Source: Phocoena phocoena
Lineage: Eukaryota; Chordata; Mammalia; Artiodactyla; Phocoenidae
Direction: 5' to 3'
NCBI RefSeq assembly: GCF_963924675.1
Contig: NC_089239.1
Span: 33,317,818 to 33,381,817, forward strand
DNA length: 64,000 nucleotides
The notes under the pieces were generated by a model. The model saw only the letters and a list, made by a program, of their open reading frames with translations. It had not been told where the DNA came from and searched no databases. Each line of letters starts with the position of its first letter. Within the stretch, counting starts at the first letter, position 1. The translations under genes and the position numbers were made by a program. Shown piece after piece: positions 46,999 through 60,112 of this stretch.

Positions 46999-49620
46999 AG
47001 AAAAAGAAGACTCCTAACATGCTTACTCTAAAAGAGTACTCAGAAGCCCAGAAAAAAAAAAAGGACCAAATATTTTGTCCCCAGTTTCTCACACGGCAGT
47101 TTGATGGAAAAATCAAAGTTGGAGTCCAGTTCTCATGATTTTTACAAGTGTTTTGATTCCCATACGCCTCACTTCCTTTCCATCCTTTGCAGTAAGCCAA
47201 TCTCTGATTGCATGAAAGACATTATAACATTGTAGCTAAAGCATTACTATGTGAATCTAAGTTCCAGTTTTACTCTGGTTTTATTAGTAATCAGAAATGG
47301 CACATCTCTGTTTTGAAGATAATATTTAGGTTTTAGTATTTTTCTTTTACATTGTTTTATTATTTATGGATGTATGAAAATCCTCTGTAAGTACATGAAA
47401 TGTGCTGCATTTCTAAGATAATATGAGTATATGAAATATTTACATCCTTTTACAGCTCAGGGTTAGGACAGTGAGAGTTTCCTCTGACTGTCAACCTCTT
47501 TTTTCTCTTGGTTGCTGTGTAACCAAAAAGAGAACTAATGGAATTTAGAGGGCATCAATCTGTAGATTCCACACCTGGCCTTAAGGCTCAGCCTTAACCT
47601 TCTGGTTCATTTCTTACTCAAGAAATCTCTACTGCCTTGTTAAATAGTGGGGAAATAACTGTATGGGAATATTAGTTGCAGAACAACAGAAGTCCTTATA
47701 AAATCAAACCTTGATTCACTTGCAAGTAACACCATGGACTCTTCATGTACTTTAACAGCTTACTGTGTGCATAACAGAATATTAGATTTCATTTAATGTG
47801 GGCAGGGATTGGCAAGTTGATGCCACAGCACGATTTCCCTCTGGAGGACATTGCCCCAGGCTCAAGGCTGTGACACACAGTTTTACAAAATGTAGAAGAC
47901 AATGACACCGTGGTCAAATGGTGCACATCAGAATAGATGAGTTAACTTCTCAGGGTTCTCTCCAGTGCTAAAGCCCCACAATTCTTTCTATAGTCTACAA
48001 AATATGCAAAATACAGAAATGAAAGAATTTATGTCCTAAGGGTATCTCAGTGTTTAGAAACACAAATCATAGATAGCAAAAGACTTTAGGGAATGGGTAA
48101 AATATAGAGAGAAAAGATGAAAGAATGGGCAAGAAGAAAGAAATAAAAATAAAGAACAAAGAAGCAGAAGTAAAGAAAACCATAGCAAGTTTAATCAAAA
48201 GGGAAAATGCTAAATATTTAAATGACAGAAGTGGTGATAGCCTAAAACAAGAAAATAAACACTTTAACATGCTTGTCTCAATATCCAAAAATTATAGAGG
48301 AGGTATGGAGAGATGATATATTCTTACAAACTATCACCATCTTTCAAAATTGCCATTTCCTTTGTAAATTATTTTCAAAATGATATTTAACCATCATTTA
48401 AAAAAAATCTCTATAATCTACTATTCTGACAGGTTCAAGTACAAAATATATATTTATCCCAAGCCAAATATATAGTCATTTTAGAGCTTGAAGGGCCAGT
48501 AGAGGTCATATAACTCAATCCTTTAATTTTTCAAGTGAACAAACAGGGACACACATAACTTGAAGAGTTTACCCCAAAATTCAAACATTAGCAGTGAAAG
48601 AAATACGACAAGAATAAAGGACTTCCAACCCCTGGCTAAACCTGCTATTTCTCTGTGAGTTAAGTTTCAACGTGTTTGTTTTCCTGGTAAGCAACTTCCT
48701 CAATGCACATAATTGTTTTACAGAATATTAAGTACCTGACTTGGAGACTTAGAGTATGAGAGACTAAAAAGTAACACCCCAAAAAAGATTTTTTTAAAAA
48801 AGGTCTTTTATGTATTTATCATAGAAGGAAATGGGGAAAAATTGCAAGACTGTATGAAGATTTCTGCTTTCTTAGATTCTGTCAAATTTCATTTTGCTTT
48901 CTTTCTTGTCTGGAAAATATGCAGTATAAAACCATCACTTGAAAGTGTTTAAATCGTGGCAGTCATAACCACCAGCCACATAGCCTTCACACCGTCACAA
49001 AACCACCTCGACGGGGCCAAGGAAGGGGTCTGAGGTGATGTCTGACTTCAGGCACAGCGCTCACTGTCCGTGGTCCTCAATGCACACTGTCTCTAGAAAG
49101 TCAAGCTAAAGAGGAATTTGGGAGTTTTGAAATAAACATCTGTTGCAATATAAAGGAAACAATACACATTTATTTTATAAAAACAAACACACACCTACAC
49201 ACTGCCCTCCCAAAGTACTACATAATGACTTTTAAATTAACAAACACTATTAAATTTTAAAGTGAAATATTTAGTAGTAGCAGAATAAGAAAAATGGGTA
49301 ATTGAAAATTCAAAGCTGCAATGGTAAGTTAAATAGATTTGCAGAGACATTAGTGATTCTCACAAACTCTTGAGAGTGTTGCTTTAAACTTATTATATAT
49401 ATTTTGTAAAGTATTTAGGTTTTGAACTATAAAACCAGTAAAACCCAAAGTTGTATGGAGCTATGAAAGCCTTCAATATTATATTTTTATCTATGAACTC
49501 ACTTTCATGTGTTCTCCATCAACTCAGGGATAAATCGAGTCCCCACCTGACTGGCCAACTAAGCATCTAATTCATCCTAAGTGTTCAGTAAATGTGAACT
49601 TCTTTTCCCTTTTTTTCTGC
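46999..49620. other. AT-rich DNA
   Basis: No gene or young repeat. A generic old-repeat-like stretch occurs at about 48478-48620 ('gagcttgaagggccagtaga'). The frames at 48067-48316 are low-complexity A/T artefacts. Confidence 0.4.
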
Positions 49621-49632
49621 GGGGGGGGGGGG
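49621..49632. repeat. Homopolymeric G run (12 G)
   Basis: A 12-base G run right beside the 3' terminus of the L1 fragment that follows, where a T-run (the minus-strand A-tail) would be expected. Confidence 0.95.
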
Positions 49633-49633
49633 A

Positions 49634-50135
49634 GTCTATTTTTATTAATTTATACAATTTTTAAAGGCTACATTCCATTTACCATTATTACAAAATATTG
49701 GCTATATTTCCCATGCTGTACAATACACTCTTGTAGCCTATACTACACCCACTAGTTTGGACCTCCCACGCCCTTACCCTTATATTCCCCCGCCCCACTG
49801 GGATCCACTAATTTGTTCTCTGTGTTTGTGAGTTTGCTTCTTTTTGGTTATATTCACTAGTTCATTGTATTTTTTAGCTTCCACATATAAGTGATATTAT
49901 ACGGTATTTGCCTTTCCCTGACTTATTTCACTTAGCATAATGCCCTCCAAGTTCATCCATGTTGCTGCAAATGGCAAAATTTCATATCTTTTATGGCTGC
50001 ATAATATTCCACTCTACAACACATCTTCTTTATCCATTCATCTGTTGATGGAGACTTAGGTTGCTTCCATATCTTGGCAATTGTCAATAATGTTGCTATG
50101 ATCATTGGGCTGCATGTAGTTTCAGGTATAATTTT
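49634..50135 (-). mobile_element. LINE-1 3' end, medium age
   Basis: Reverse-strand L1 tail: 'ctacattccatttaccatta', 'ttgtagcctatactacaccc', 'cactgggatccactaatttg', 'ttccacatataagtgatatt', 'catccatgttgctgcaaatg', then ORF2 end 'ccattcatctgttgatggag'. It is 5'-truncated near 50130. The frame at 49953-50138 is its ORF2 C-terminal remnant. Confidence 0.85.
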
Positions 50136-50139
50136 CACA

Positions 50140-50620
50140 GAGTAAAAGTCATTCTTTTAAAGTGGACAGTTTGATGAGTTTTGTCAAATGTATACCACCT
50201 CAAAACCATCATCATAATCAAAATTCAGATCAATTCCATCACCACCAACATCTCCCCATGACCTTTCAAGGTCTATCTCCCCCACCACTCTTCCCCAGCC
50301 CCACACAGATGCTACCCTGTTTCTGTCCCTACAGCTTTCCCTCCTAGAGGCCTTCAAATAAATAAAATCACACAGTATGCACTCTTCTGTGTCTGGTTTC
50401 CTTTATTTCGTATAATGCTCTTGAGATTCATCCATCATATTGCATTTATCAGTAGTCTGGTCCTTTTTCACTGCTGAGTAGTATTCCATTGTATAGTATG
50501 CCACAATTTATTTATCCGTTCACCAGCTGACAAGCATTTGGGGTTTTTCCAAGTTTGAGGGTATTAGGAATAAAGCTGTTAGGAACATTCATGTAAGGTC
50601 TCTCGGCAGACATTTTTGAT
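50140..50620 (-). mobile_element. Older LINE-1 (L1M) 3' end abutting the previous one
   Basis: A second, older L1 tail in the same orientation: 'gacagtttgatgagttttgt', 'tctgtccctacagctttccc', 'ttcgtataatgctcttgaga', 'gctgagtagtattccattgt'. The younger L1 lies directly at its 3' side with only a few bases between. Confidence 0.75.
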
Positions 50621-50934
50621 TTTTTAATGTGGAAAAGTGTAGCTTAGAAAATAATGCATAGACTACAGGAAAACACCGGCGGGAAACCAAAAGAGGACCC
50701 TTCTTTCTGTGTGGGGGCGAGGTATGTCAGCAATGCAGTCAGAGGACATCATTCCAGAATATTCTTACTGTATCCTTAATTATGTGGTGGGGATTGTGGA
50801 GGAAATGGGGACAGTAAAGAGAAGACAGTGGTTGAAGCAGTGACTTGGACTTTTTGGCTGACTGCTGTTGTCACTGTAGCTTTATCCTCTAGTAATTATA
50901 TCATCGAAATAACATTAGCAACAATATAAACAGG
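50621..50934. other. Unclassified spacer
   Basis: No recognised feature. Confidence 0.4.
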
Positions 50935-51205
50935 AATAGGAATAACAGCTAAGATTACCATACTGCTTTCTACATACCAAGAATTATTCTAAGTGTTTGA
51001 CTCTATTAAATCACTTAATTTTCTTATCAACTCTTAGTAACAAATTAGTATTGTTATTACCAGTTTATAGAACTAAAGCCCAGAAAAGATAATTGATTTG
51101 GCCAAGTTCACAGAGTTAGTCAGTGATGGAGGTGATATGCAGAAACAGGTAGATTGACTTTAGAATCCATGCTCTTAAACCCTATTCAATGCTACTTTAA
51201 TAAAA
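50935..51205 (-). repeat. MIR SINE, antisense
   Basis: Reverse MIR landmarks are nearly complete: 'ccaagaattattctaagtgt', 'atcacttaattttcttatca', 'tattaccagtttatagaact', 'gcccagaaaagataattgat', 'ccaagttcacagagttagtc', 'catgctcttaaaccctattc'. Confidence 0.85.
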
Positions 51206-52030
51206 TAGATATCCTATTAACAAATTGAAGTCTTCTTAAGTGAGTACCACTTATGAGAGACACTCATAATTCTCACCATTAGGCAGAATGTAAGAAACAG
51301 AATATACCCAAGATTTGATAATAGATGCTAAATCCATTCCCTTGCCTATCTGTATCCTTAAGGGAGCTCTATTACATTTCTTAGACATGGCTGCATGCAA
51401 AAAGTAAAGCTACAACATTTCTTTCTTTAGCAATATTGAGAAAAATTCTTCTAAGTGAAATTCAGAATTAAAATTTTTCTAGTTCTCTGAATAAAAATAT
51501 ACCATATTGTTACTACATTCTTTTAGTTCTATCCATGCAAAAGTCCATATAACATAAAATCAAAAGATTTGTTACAACTAGAAAAGTGATTTTTATATTT
51601 AATATTGAAAGATCATTCCACTTTTAATTTACTTGAAAAAATGCAGTTGGGACAATATTTTGGAGATCAGGCTAACAGACTTAAAGTGCTTAAAACTTAT
51701 GAAAAATTAAAATCAGTAAGATTATCAAAATTATTTTATTAGACATAAAAGGTGAAAACTGAAGGATCTGGCTTTAGATAAAGCAGGCAATTCTAATATA
51801 ATGACAATGACTCCCGTCTACGGAGATTTCTTGTGCCCAGAGTCCATATGATCTCACCATGAAATTTTCAGTACAGAATGGTAGGTGCCCTCAGCTCATG
51901 GATGAAACTATCTCCTTAATATGTTTACAAAGACTTTTCCCACAGTTTACCTGTTTATTACCTAAGCTAACAGATGAGCTTGTCTATGCAAAAATTAGAG
52001 CCTGTCCCTACCTAAAATCAATACTATTAT
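51206..52030. other. AT-rich DNA
   Basis: No recognised feature. Confidence 0.45.
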
Positions 52031-52450
52031 TAAGTGTGTCCCCCCAAAAGATATGTGGAAGTTCTAACCCTGGAAACTGTGAAAGGGACCTTATTTGGAA
52101 ATACGAGTTGTTACAGATGCCATGGTATTAGGATGAGGTCAATATGACAATGTCGGTATAAGAAGAGAGCAATTTGGACACAGACACACAAGAAGGAGAC
52201 AGAAACACAGAAGGAAGATGATCATGTGAAGACAGAGGCAAAGACTGAAGTCACCCTACAAACCAAGGAACACCTGGGGCCACCAGAAACCGGAAAAGGC
52301 AAGAAGAGATCCTCCCCTAGAGGCTGCAGAGGGAGCAGGGCCCTGCCAGCACCTTGATGGTGGATATCTAGCCTCAAGAACTGTAAGACAATACATTCCT
52401 GTTGTTTTAAGCCTCTCAGTTTGTGATGACAGCCCTAGGAAACTGACATG
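52031..52450 (+). repeat. MLT1-type (ERVL-MaLR) LTR
   Basis: Nearly full-length MaLR LTR: 'tgtccccccaaaagatatgt', 'gaccttatttggaaatacga', 'atgaggtcaatatgacaatg', 'gcaatttggacacagacaca', 'gatcatgtgaagacagaggc', 'cagcaccttgatggtggat', 'ctagcctcaagaactgtaag', 'cctgttgttttaagcctctc'. The open frames at 51859-52131 and 52256-52543 overlap its ends and are not genes. Confidence 0.88.
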
Positions 52451-52973
52451 CTGACAAATAACAAGATTGATACCAAACATTTTAAAGAAACCTTGTAAAA
52501 TCTCCGGCTGCTTCATATTAGTGCTCATCAGCATAGTAATCATCTGGCAATTTCAGCTGCATTGTTATAAATAGGCAGCCAAAGAGCAGGGCATCAAATA
52601 GGAATCATACATCCTTTTGAAGGGCAGGAAAGTACTTTGATTTCTAGACCTCTCACTGGATTCACATTAAGATCCTTGATTTTATATGCAAGCATTTTCT
52701 AATTTTCTATAACATGAATTCTCTTGTTTGTCTGATATATGCTGACATCGTTTGCACATTCCAAGGTTATACACCACTCAATTGTGTCAAATGAAGGTGG
52801 AACTGGAGTTCTGTGCAAAAGGAAATCGTGTACCAATGAACAAAGAAGTCAGAGCTTGTAAGAAACTTTCCATCAAAATCTTTACTTTGCTCTGTTTTAT
52901 AAAGGGTTTGAGGAACACAGAAATGTCCTGAGGGTTGTTCCAAAACCTGATGAAAGAAGAGAAAGTGAATATC
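52451..52973. other. Unclassified DNA
   Basis: No recognised feature. Confidence 0.4.
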
Positions 52974-52987
52974 AAAAATGATACACC

Positions 52988-53177
52988 GGGCTTCCTTGGT
53001 GGCGCAGTGGTTGAGAGTCCGCCTGCCAATGTAGGGGACACGGGTTCGTGCCCCGGTCGGGGAAGATCCCACATGCCACGGTGCGGCTGGGCCCGTGAGC
53101 CATGGCCACTGAGCCTGCGCGTCTGGAGCCTGTGCTCCGCAACGAGAGAGGCCACAACAGTGAGAGGCCCGCGTACC

Positions 53178-53203
<26 letters not shown>
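52988..53203 (+). mobile_element. CHR-type SINE, short form
   Basis: Full short-form body with a long uninterrupted poly-A (about 30 bases). An exact target duplication 'aaaaatgatacacc' lies at 52974-52987 and 53204-53217, pointing to a recent insertion. Open frames at 52767-53306 on both strands are its shadows. Confidence 0.97.
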
Positions 53204-53210
<7 letters not shown>

Positions 53211-53217
53211 ATACACC

Positions 53218-54112
53218 AAGGCCCCTGTGCATGTACTCATAGCATTTTTGGCAGAATTGCTGAGTATTTCAAATGTTCCATTCAGCAATCACAATACATG
53301 AAATGAGCAGCCATTGTATTTATGTTAAATATGCTGTGGCTTATTAACGTGGCATAACTTATCCCCACTTTTCCCTCTGCCCAAACTTAGAATCCCAATA
53401 GAAATACCATCTTCACATTCTGACAATCAATAGCAGGTTTTCAACATACTATAGGAATACACTTGGAAAGAACATCTCAGACTGGTTAATTCAGAGAGAC
53501 TATTTCACTTGCAAATGAGCTACTTTCGATTTGTTACCTGCCAAGTTACCTGCCAACTACTTATTAACGGGCTCAATACTGGGCCTGTTATTCAAGGACC
53601 AGGGGGAAGTGGTGCTCAGTGAGCCCACCTATCAACATGTTCTCTCACTGCAGCATCATCAGCCTTCCTGGCTTGAACCCTCTCATCCCAAGTCCACACA
53701 CACATTCTTCTTCCATCTGCTAGCACGGCATACTGATGTTACAACAAACCAATTCCACTCCATCTATTTTATACTCTGTTTCTTTAGAGATCAATCTCTG
53801 TAAAGTCTCTCCTTCTGACTTTTTATCTTCACTTTGGGCATGGATTTTTTTTTACTTCTTCTTTTGACAAAACAGAAAATGAAAAGGCGCGGGAAGAGAA
53901 ATCAACTGAAAACAGGAATGTGAATACAGCTAGGTTCTAAGTGAAATTAAAAGCAAAAAAAAGTTGATATAGCCACTATGGCGTAATTTGCTTTTTATTC
54001 AATTCCTTCATGTAACTTTCCAGACATGGATGGAAGCTACTTGGAGAACAGATTCCATGGTAAAGACTAAACGTTAGCTGATGAATAAAAGCTACTAGAA
54101 TCATTAGGTCTG
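53218..54112. other. Unclassified DNA
   Basis: No recognised gene. The frame at 53531-53803 has no motif or splice support. Confidence 0.4.
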
Positions 54113-54592
54113 TCATTTCATTCTCCACACACAGTACTCTGTGAAGATATTACAGTACGGGAACCCACTGACATGAGATTTCTGTAACACCTGGACTGAA
54201 AGCTCTAGGAAAGGGGTAGTAATGACAGCTCCATGATTATTCCCTTTCTGGTCAATTTCAATCAGTTCCTTAATGTGACTTTAATGATGTTTTTGAGTGT
54301 TCACCTCTGTTTATTTTTTTAATGCTATACCAATGGCAGTTCCATCAACCACTGTGATTTTTTCATTAGGTTGATTATAATGGAAGATGACTCTCAGTGG
54401 AAATATATGAGACATTCTTGTTATCCATGCACCATTGTTACTATACACTAATTGCTCCAGTCTGTCATGTGAATGAGTATTTAAGGAGATTTTAATCCCT
54501 GAACCACCACATTCATTGTAATTCTGTATGCTAAAGATCCTTATGACAGCACAGTGATACAACTGGTGGCACTGCACACATGCCCAGATCCT
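54113..54592 (-). pseudogene. Coding-like stretch with in-frame stops, unidentified
   Basis: Minus-strand reading starts after an acceptor-like 'gtgtttaaattgtag' (AG at 54594-54593). It stays in one frame for 160 codons to a TGA at 54113, with stops only at 54313-54311 and at a TAA about 10 codons later. The N-terminal part has spaced cysteines ('ACVQCHQLYHC'), then 'NNGAWITRMSHIFPLRVIF' and 'EKITVVDGTAIGIALKK'. The part after the stops reads 'IKELIEIDQKGNNHGAVIT' and 'VSGFPYCNIFTEYCVWRMK'. The composition is protein-like on both sides of the stops, which fits a decayed gene or a terminal exon plus chance. I recognise no family. No poly-A tail or target duplication shows retroposition. Confidence 0.28.
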
Positions 54593-56171
54593 CTACAATT
54601 TAAACACAGCTAAAGAACTTGGATGCATTTTAATTTGTAAGTAATTTGCTTCTAAGATAAATTGATGTGTGCTAAGTTATAGTTTGGAGTAAACTTTACA
54701 GTTAAACTTCCATGAACACATCTTAAGAGAAAACTGAATTGTTCAATTGATTTCTTGTTCTCATATGCAAAGCATGCTTCAGTTAAGTTCCTAGTAAGGG
54801 TAGGGAGTTATGAATAATGTCCAGCCATCACAGCTCCCTGCTCCTATGAGAAAGATGTCAAACGCACAAACCCATCAAGACAGGGATTTAGGTTAATAAC
54901 TCAACCACAGATTTGAAAGCATTTTGAAAACTGGGTCAGCTTGTCAAAGGTACAAACATGACACGACAGAGCCCTTGCTAAAACTGAAGTGCACAGGTAC
55001 AAGTCACATCAAAAGTAATCAATGCAGTTCATTATAAAATCTGTTGTTTAGGGCAACTACAGCAAAGTTCAAAGTAAAAGATATACTTGTTTCTATCTAG
55101 GGATGATAACAAGATTAGAATGATAAGATGGCGACATTATCAAAGAGTTGTAAATATGTGACATACTGAGCTGGCATTTTAAAAGTTTCTTTTTTAGTAT
55201 GGAACTTCTATCACCATAGCAATGGATTTTACAAAGACTGTATTAATTAGATGCAAATGGCTGCAAGGGAAACAGAACCTTTTCGTTTTTGAGAACAAGA
55301 GCTAAATCTGACATGCTGTAGTGTACAATATGGAAACTATATTGTCAGTTGAGCATACTGAATTTGATATACAATCTCTCAAGGAAAGGTCATTTGAGTG
55401 TCATGATTGCAGCTGCTGAAATAAGTGTAAAACTGCCACTGCTAAATAAAGTTAAGTGATGATAGGATTTTAGGTATTGAAACATACAAATGCAACAAAG
55501 AATACAAAAATGACAGAAAATACATGAATGGAAGCAAACTTCCAAGAGTCCAACTTGAATTAATGATTGATTAATTGTGAAGATAATCAAATGAAATAGT
55601 TCTCTTGCAATCTTAAGTAAGAGTTTAAGCAACAACAATTTTTAACTTTTAGATCAACTTTAGGTAAGCGTATACCCCTTTGAGTATGTTCAAGTCTATT
55701 GTTTTAAGAATAGTTTGGGTGGAAAGAACTCAAACTCACCTTGGGCTCTGTGGAAAACTGAAGAGAGAGAGAGAGATCAGGATAACTCTGAATGCTCATT
55801 TCTGCCCCATTTCAGCAGCTTAGCAGAGGCAGCTGGTCAAAGATAGCTTCCAGAAGCACAGACCCTGAGCCATGGTTGCTTCATTGAACGAGGTCTAACC
55901 TCCTGGAACAAGGAGCTTTCATTGCTACCTGGTCATACAGAAAGTCTTTGCTCTATGCACAGAAAACTTTGGAGTAAAACCTGTTTCCACTGGCCACTGG
56001 CCACTGGTCTGCAGGGTCAAGCCTGGCCTGAGCACACATCTGTGTGAAATAAAGGAATCTCAAGGAAGTGCATGCACTTTGCTACATCTCTGCTTGCAAA
56101 TTTTTTCCCAATCAACCCCACTTTATATCTTGTGTATAAGTGTTTTGTGAATGTGCTCCCTTTCTAGGACA
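54593..56171. other. Mostly AT-rich DNA
   Basis: No recognised gene or repeat. A short GA run lies near 55762 and a triplicated 'ccactgg' near 55988-56008. Confidence 0.45.
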
Positions 56172-56187
56172 AGAGTTAACCATTTCA

Positions 56188-56551
56188 GGCTTCCCTGGTG
56201 GCACAGTGGTTAAGAATCCACCCGCCAATGCAGGGGACATGGGTTCGTGCCCTGTTCTGGGAAGGTCCCACATGCTGCAGAGCAACTAAGCCCGTGGGCC
56301 ACCACTACTGAGCCTGCGCTCTAGAGCCCACGAGCCACAACTACTGAGCCCACGAACCACAACTACTGAAGTCCGCGTGCCTAGAGCCCGTGCTCCACAA
56401 CAAGAGAAGCCACTGCAATGAGAAACCTGCGCACCACAACGAAGAGTAGCTCTCACTCGCCGCAACTAGAGAAAGCCTGCACGCAGCAACAAATACCCAA
56501 CGCAGCCATAAATAAATAAATAAGTAAAAATTTTTTAATGTTTGAAAAAAA
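56188..56551 (+). mobile_element. CHR-type SINE, long form
   Basis: Long form with the full set of 'acaactactga' modules and an (AAAT)n tail, followed by 'gtaaaaattttttaatgtttg' and a final A-run. An imperfect target duplication ('agagttaaccatttc' / 'aaagttaaccacttc') flanks it at about 56172-56186 and 56550-56564. The extra bases between the tail and the A-run may be tail drift or a tiny transduction. Confidence 0.95.
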
Positions 56552-56564
56552 AAGTTAACCACTT

Positions 56565-57237
56565 CTCCATCCTTTTATTCCTAGGCTACTGACCTGCAAA
56601 AAAGTTAATGCTTCAATATAAGTGTTGGTAAGTTTAAATGAACTCTGTTTCATTACATATAGACTGTTTTCCTCTCTGCTTAAAGCTAGATCCAAGATGG
56701 CAATAGAGGTGGATTCCTGCCATAATGCCACTGTCATTTTTGTTTTCGACGTTCTCTGTTCTCCTAGGGCTCCTAAACCTGAAGGATACCATCAGTTCTA
56801 AGCTGTCCTCAGTGAAAAGCCCATCTGCAATGGCAGAAAATGAAGAGGAAGAGAGAAGGCTTTGATGATTCCTGGTTTCAGATTTCCCTGAAGTCAGTTT
56901 CCTTCTTGTACCTTCCATGTTTGTTATTTAAGCCAAAGAGTTTCTATGAAAATTTGGGATATTCAATAATGCTTGAGATGAATTCTGTAAGATGAACAGA
57001 AAATGCCCCAGGGTATGTGCTGTGTATGTGGACCCTGGGAGCATCAGGGCCAGAAGAGAACTGGCAGTGGTCCTGAGGGCGGGGGAGGTATGGCACCGAC
57101 ATGCAAGGAGGAGGGAGTGCACAGGCACCTGCAGAGAAACAGCACACCTCCTCTGGGGAACCGAACATAATCCAGTGGGACTTGAGCTTTGGAAGACTGG
57201 ATATGTGCAGTAGGGAAGAAAAGGGTGGAAGGGTGCT
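56565..57237. other. Unclassified DNA, locally G+C-richer
   Basis: A moderately G+C-rich stretch at 56995-57240 opens several overlapping frames on both strands. None shows motifs or splice sites. Confidence 0.35.
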
Positions 57238-57455
57238 CCCTGTGTACCAAACACTGCTCTTGGCATTTACACACATTATCTTAGTTCCCTCTAATCCTCA
57301 TAGCAACATTATGAGACACTTACTATGATTACGTCCCTGCGTCACCTATTAAAAAACTAAGGGACAAGGACAGGCAGCTTCACGAGCACAAGAGCTTCAA
57401 ACTCTGGCAGTTGGGTTGTAGTATGTGTTCACAATCCCTGTGCTACAGTAGCCTT
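57238..57455 (-). repeat. MIR SINE, antisense, diverged
   Basis: Reverse MIR words: 'gtaccaaacactgctcttgg', 'cacattatcttagttccctc', 'taatcctcatagcaacatta', 'gagacacttactatgattac'. Confidence 0.65.
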
Positions 57456-60112
57456 CCAATGAACTTGAGGAGGTAGAGAAAGTCCAGGTCAAGAAACTTC
57501 TTGCCAGCTCTGTAAAAAGCTGTGGGGAGACATCAAAGGATGTCTCCAAACTGAGGATGAAACTGTAAGAAATTTGTTTTAGATTATTCTGACTCTAAAT
57601 AGTAGGGACAATAAATTGGAACAATGAAAATGATTCCAAGCAAGGAACCCACTTAGAAAGACTTTCAACCATCAGGTAAAAGCTGATGGGTAGTTTACTA
57701 CAGACAATGTCAGTGGGAATGGAGAGGAAAGAGTGATTTAAGGGATATTTGGGGGCACAACTGCTATGACAGGAACTAAATATATAGTCAGGTTTTTTTC
57801 TTCTTCTTCTTTGTTTAATTTAATATCTGGACCAATTCTATTCCTATTAGTTATCTCATTACTTAATGTTAATTCAGAGTTCCAAGAGCCCAGACCTAGA
57901 TGTTGTCCTTTAAGCCATTCGGGTATCTAGTTTTGTAATATTCCTTCACACTTCGACCAGAGGCCAAGATTGGGTGATAAGAACACAGAAGTCCCGATTA
58001 TTGGCATCTTGACATTCTCACACCCTATGATTTTCTGGCTTGAGGCATAAGTCATCCTTTATCAAACGCAGTCCTGTTCTTCAGTGTCTCCACTGGGACA
58101 CTTTCTAGTTCTTCAATTCAGGGACCATAGTGTGAAACTGTAACTTAGAGTCACCTTTTCTGACTTTGGGATGTGAAAAAGCTCACGGCAGGAACTAAAA
58201 TTTTCTACCTTTCTCCACAAAGCGCTATTATTGGGGAAAGTACTTGCTGGGTTCCCTTTAAATCTTCCAGTGTTACCTTTGACGGCATGATGATGAACCC
58301 CTGGATGTAACAGCAGCTGCTCTTGGAAGACAATGAAACTAAACCCCCTCCAGTGGGGAAGTGGGGAAGGGAAGGTCCTAGTTGGTCGCAGAGCTGGTCC
58401 TATTACAGTTTCATCCAGTGGCCCCTACGCCATGATGAACAGAACCTAAAATGATATTTGTCTTGGAAGTACACCTCAGGGCTAGCTTCCTCAAATAGGA
58501 CTATTAATAACACCACTTCTCTCAGTTAAATATGTGAAGAATCATGGAAGGCCGTAGTTCACACATCACAGTTTTCCAGGGACAACACACAGAATCTCTC
58601 AAGCAAAGCTCCAATGAAAAGAAGTACCAGGCTAAAATCAAAATGTATGACAAGTAATTCTATAGGGCGCCAATTTAAAATATTCTAAATATGCATGCCT
58701 TGAGAGTCTGCTCAATTTAGAGGTGGATTTTTAGGTTAACCAGAGAAATATTTGGACTGACCATCCTTCAAGAATCTTTCCCTAAATAATGTTTCTGTCA
58801 GGAAAAACCTCGGAAAGTTAGGGAGCTACAGTAAGCTCAAGAAGGGGCTAAAATGCAAATAAGTTGTTTGCATGTTTGTTTAAGCTACAGTTGTAAATGG
58901 AGGGAAGAAAGGAAACATAAAAAGGAGATTAAATTTGTTAGAAAGATGAGTTGTCCAGAGCCCTAAAAAATTAAAAGTTTAACTAAGGAAAGATGTGCAT
59001 CTGCTTTTTAATAAGCTCTAGTCTTAGGCCATTTAAATTAACAGATAGAAGTTTACAGAATTTTATTTTTAAAAAACTAAAGAAAGATTGCTTTTGTTTA
59101 AAAATAAATGACAGCAATTATTGTGTGAAAGAGACCTACTTCAGCTTTTCTTGTCAAACCTCTCCTCCATTCCAACCTGCCTATTTCTTGCATATATCAC
59201 ATGACCAAATCCTTCTGCATTTAGATTATATATCTACCTTTCCATCAGGTTTTGATTAAAGACAAACGTCAATTAGTCAAGATCATTCTAAATAAAAATT
59301 GCCTTTATATAATTCTAGATTAAATTTTAAAACATTTTACTCACTCAGGGGATCAGATAATGTGGCATATCTGTAAGTTTCCCTGCAGTGATTAATATTC
59401 ACGATAAAGTTCAACCTTAGTTAAAAATCAGTTAAAATTAAGTAATTGCTTAGTGGAAACAACTCATTTAATGAAAGATATTTTTTAAGCCCCTGCAGCA
59501 TGAATTGTCCTTTGGGGGATAAGTAAAGCTTCCCAGAACTGCTAATGTTCATTCTATAGGTGCTTGTGAAACTTATCAAGTATTCAAGTGCAAACACACA
59601 CATCTTTGCTCCATCAATATTTATAGCCTGAAAACACATTATTGTTGCAAATATGTCAGGACAATGAAAAATATCCATTTACAATGGGAATATATAACAA
59701 AGGGCAGTTGAACAATATAATCTATTTCTATTATTTACTGAATGACTCATAAGTAATAAGAAATGAAGCTACAAGTAAGTTATGAAGGTCATTTCCTCTC
59801 ATGCGTGAAGAAACATAAATTGTTTATATCATTACCTGCTCTAGGACAGTCTACCCGTTGAGGACTCTGAATATTATGAGCCAGATGTCTGGACTTTGTA
59901 CTGTGGAAGTACCCCATGTTGGCATTCAGTAGGCCATGGCCATGTGCAGATTCCTCAGGGTGTCAGAGAGAGTACAGACAAGGTTTAGACTTGTCTGAAG
60001 TGCCTGCACTTTTCTATATTTAACACTAATATGGCATTTGACCCAGCTATAGATGGAGTCAATCTCCATCTGATACAAACCAGATTGGACCCTAGTAGCT
60101 ATCATTAGGATG
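57456..60112. other. Unclassified DNA, 2.7 kb
   Basis: No gene, young repeat or CpG cluster is recognised. Minor open frames at 58993-59259 and 59421-59678 show no family signature. Confidence 0.45.
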
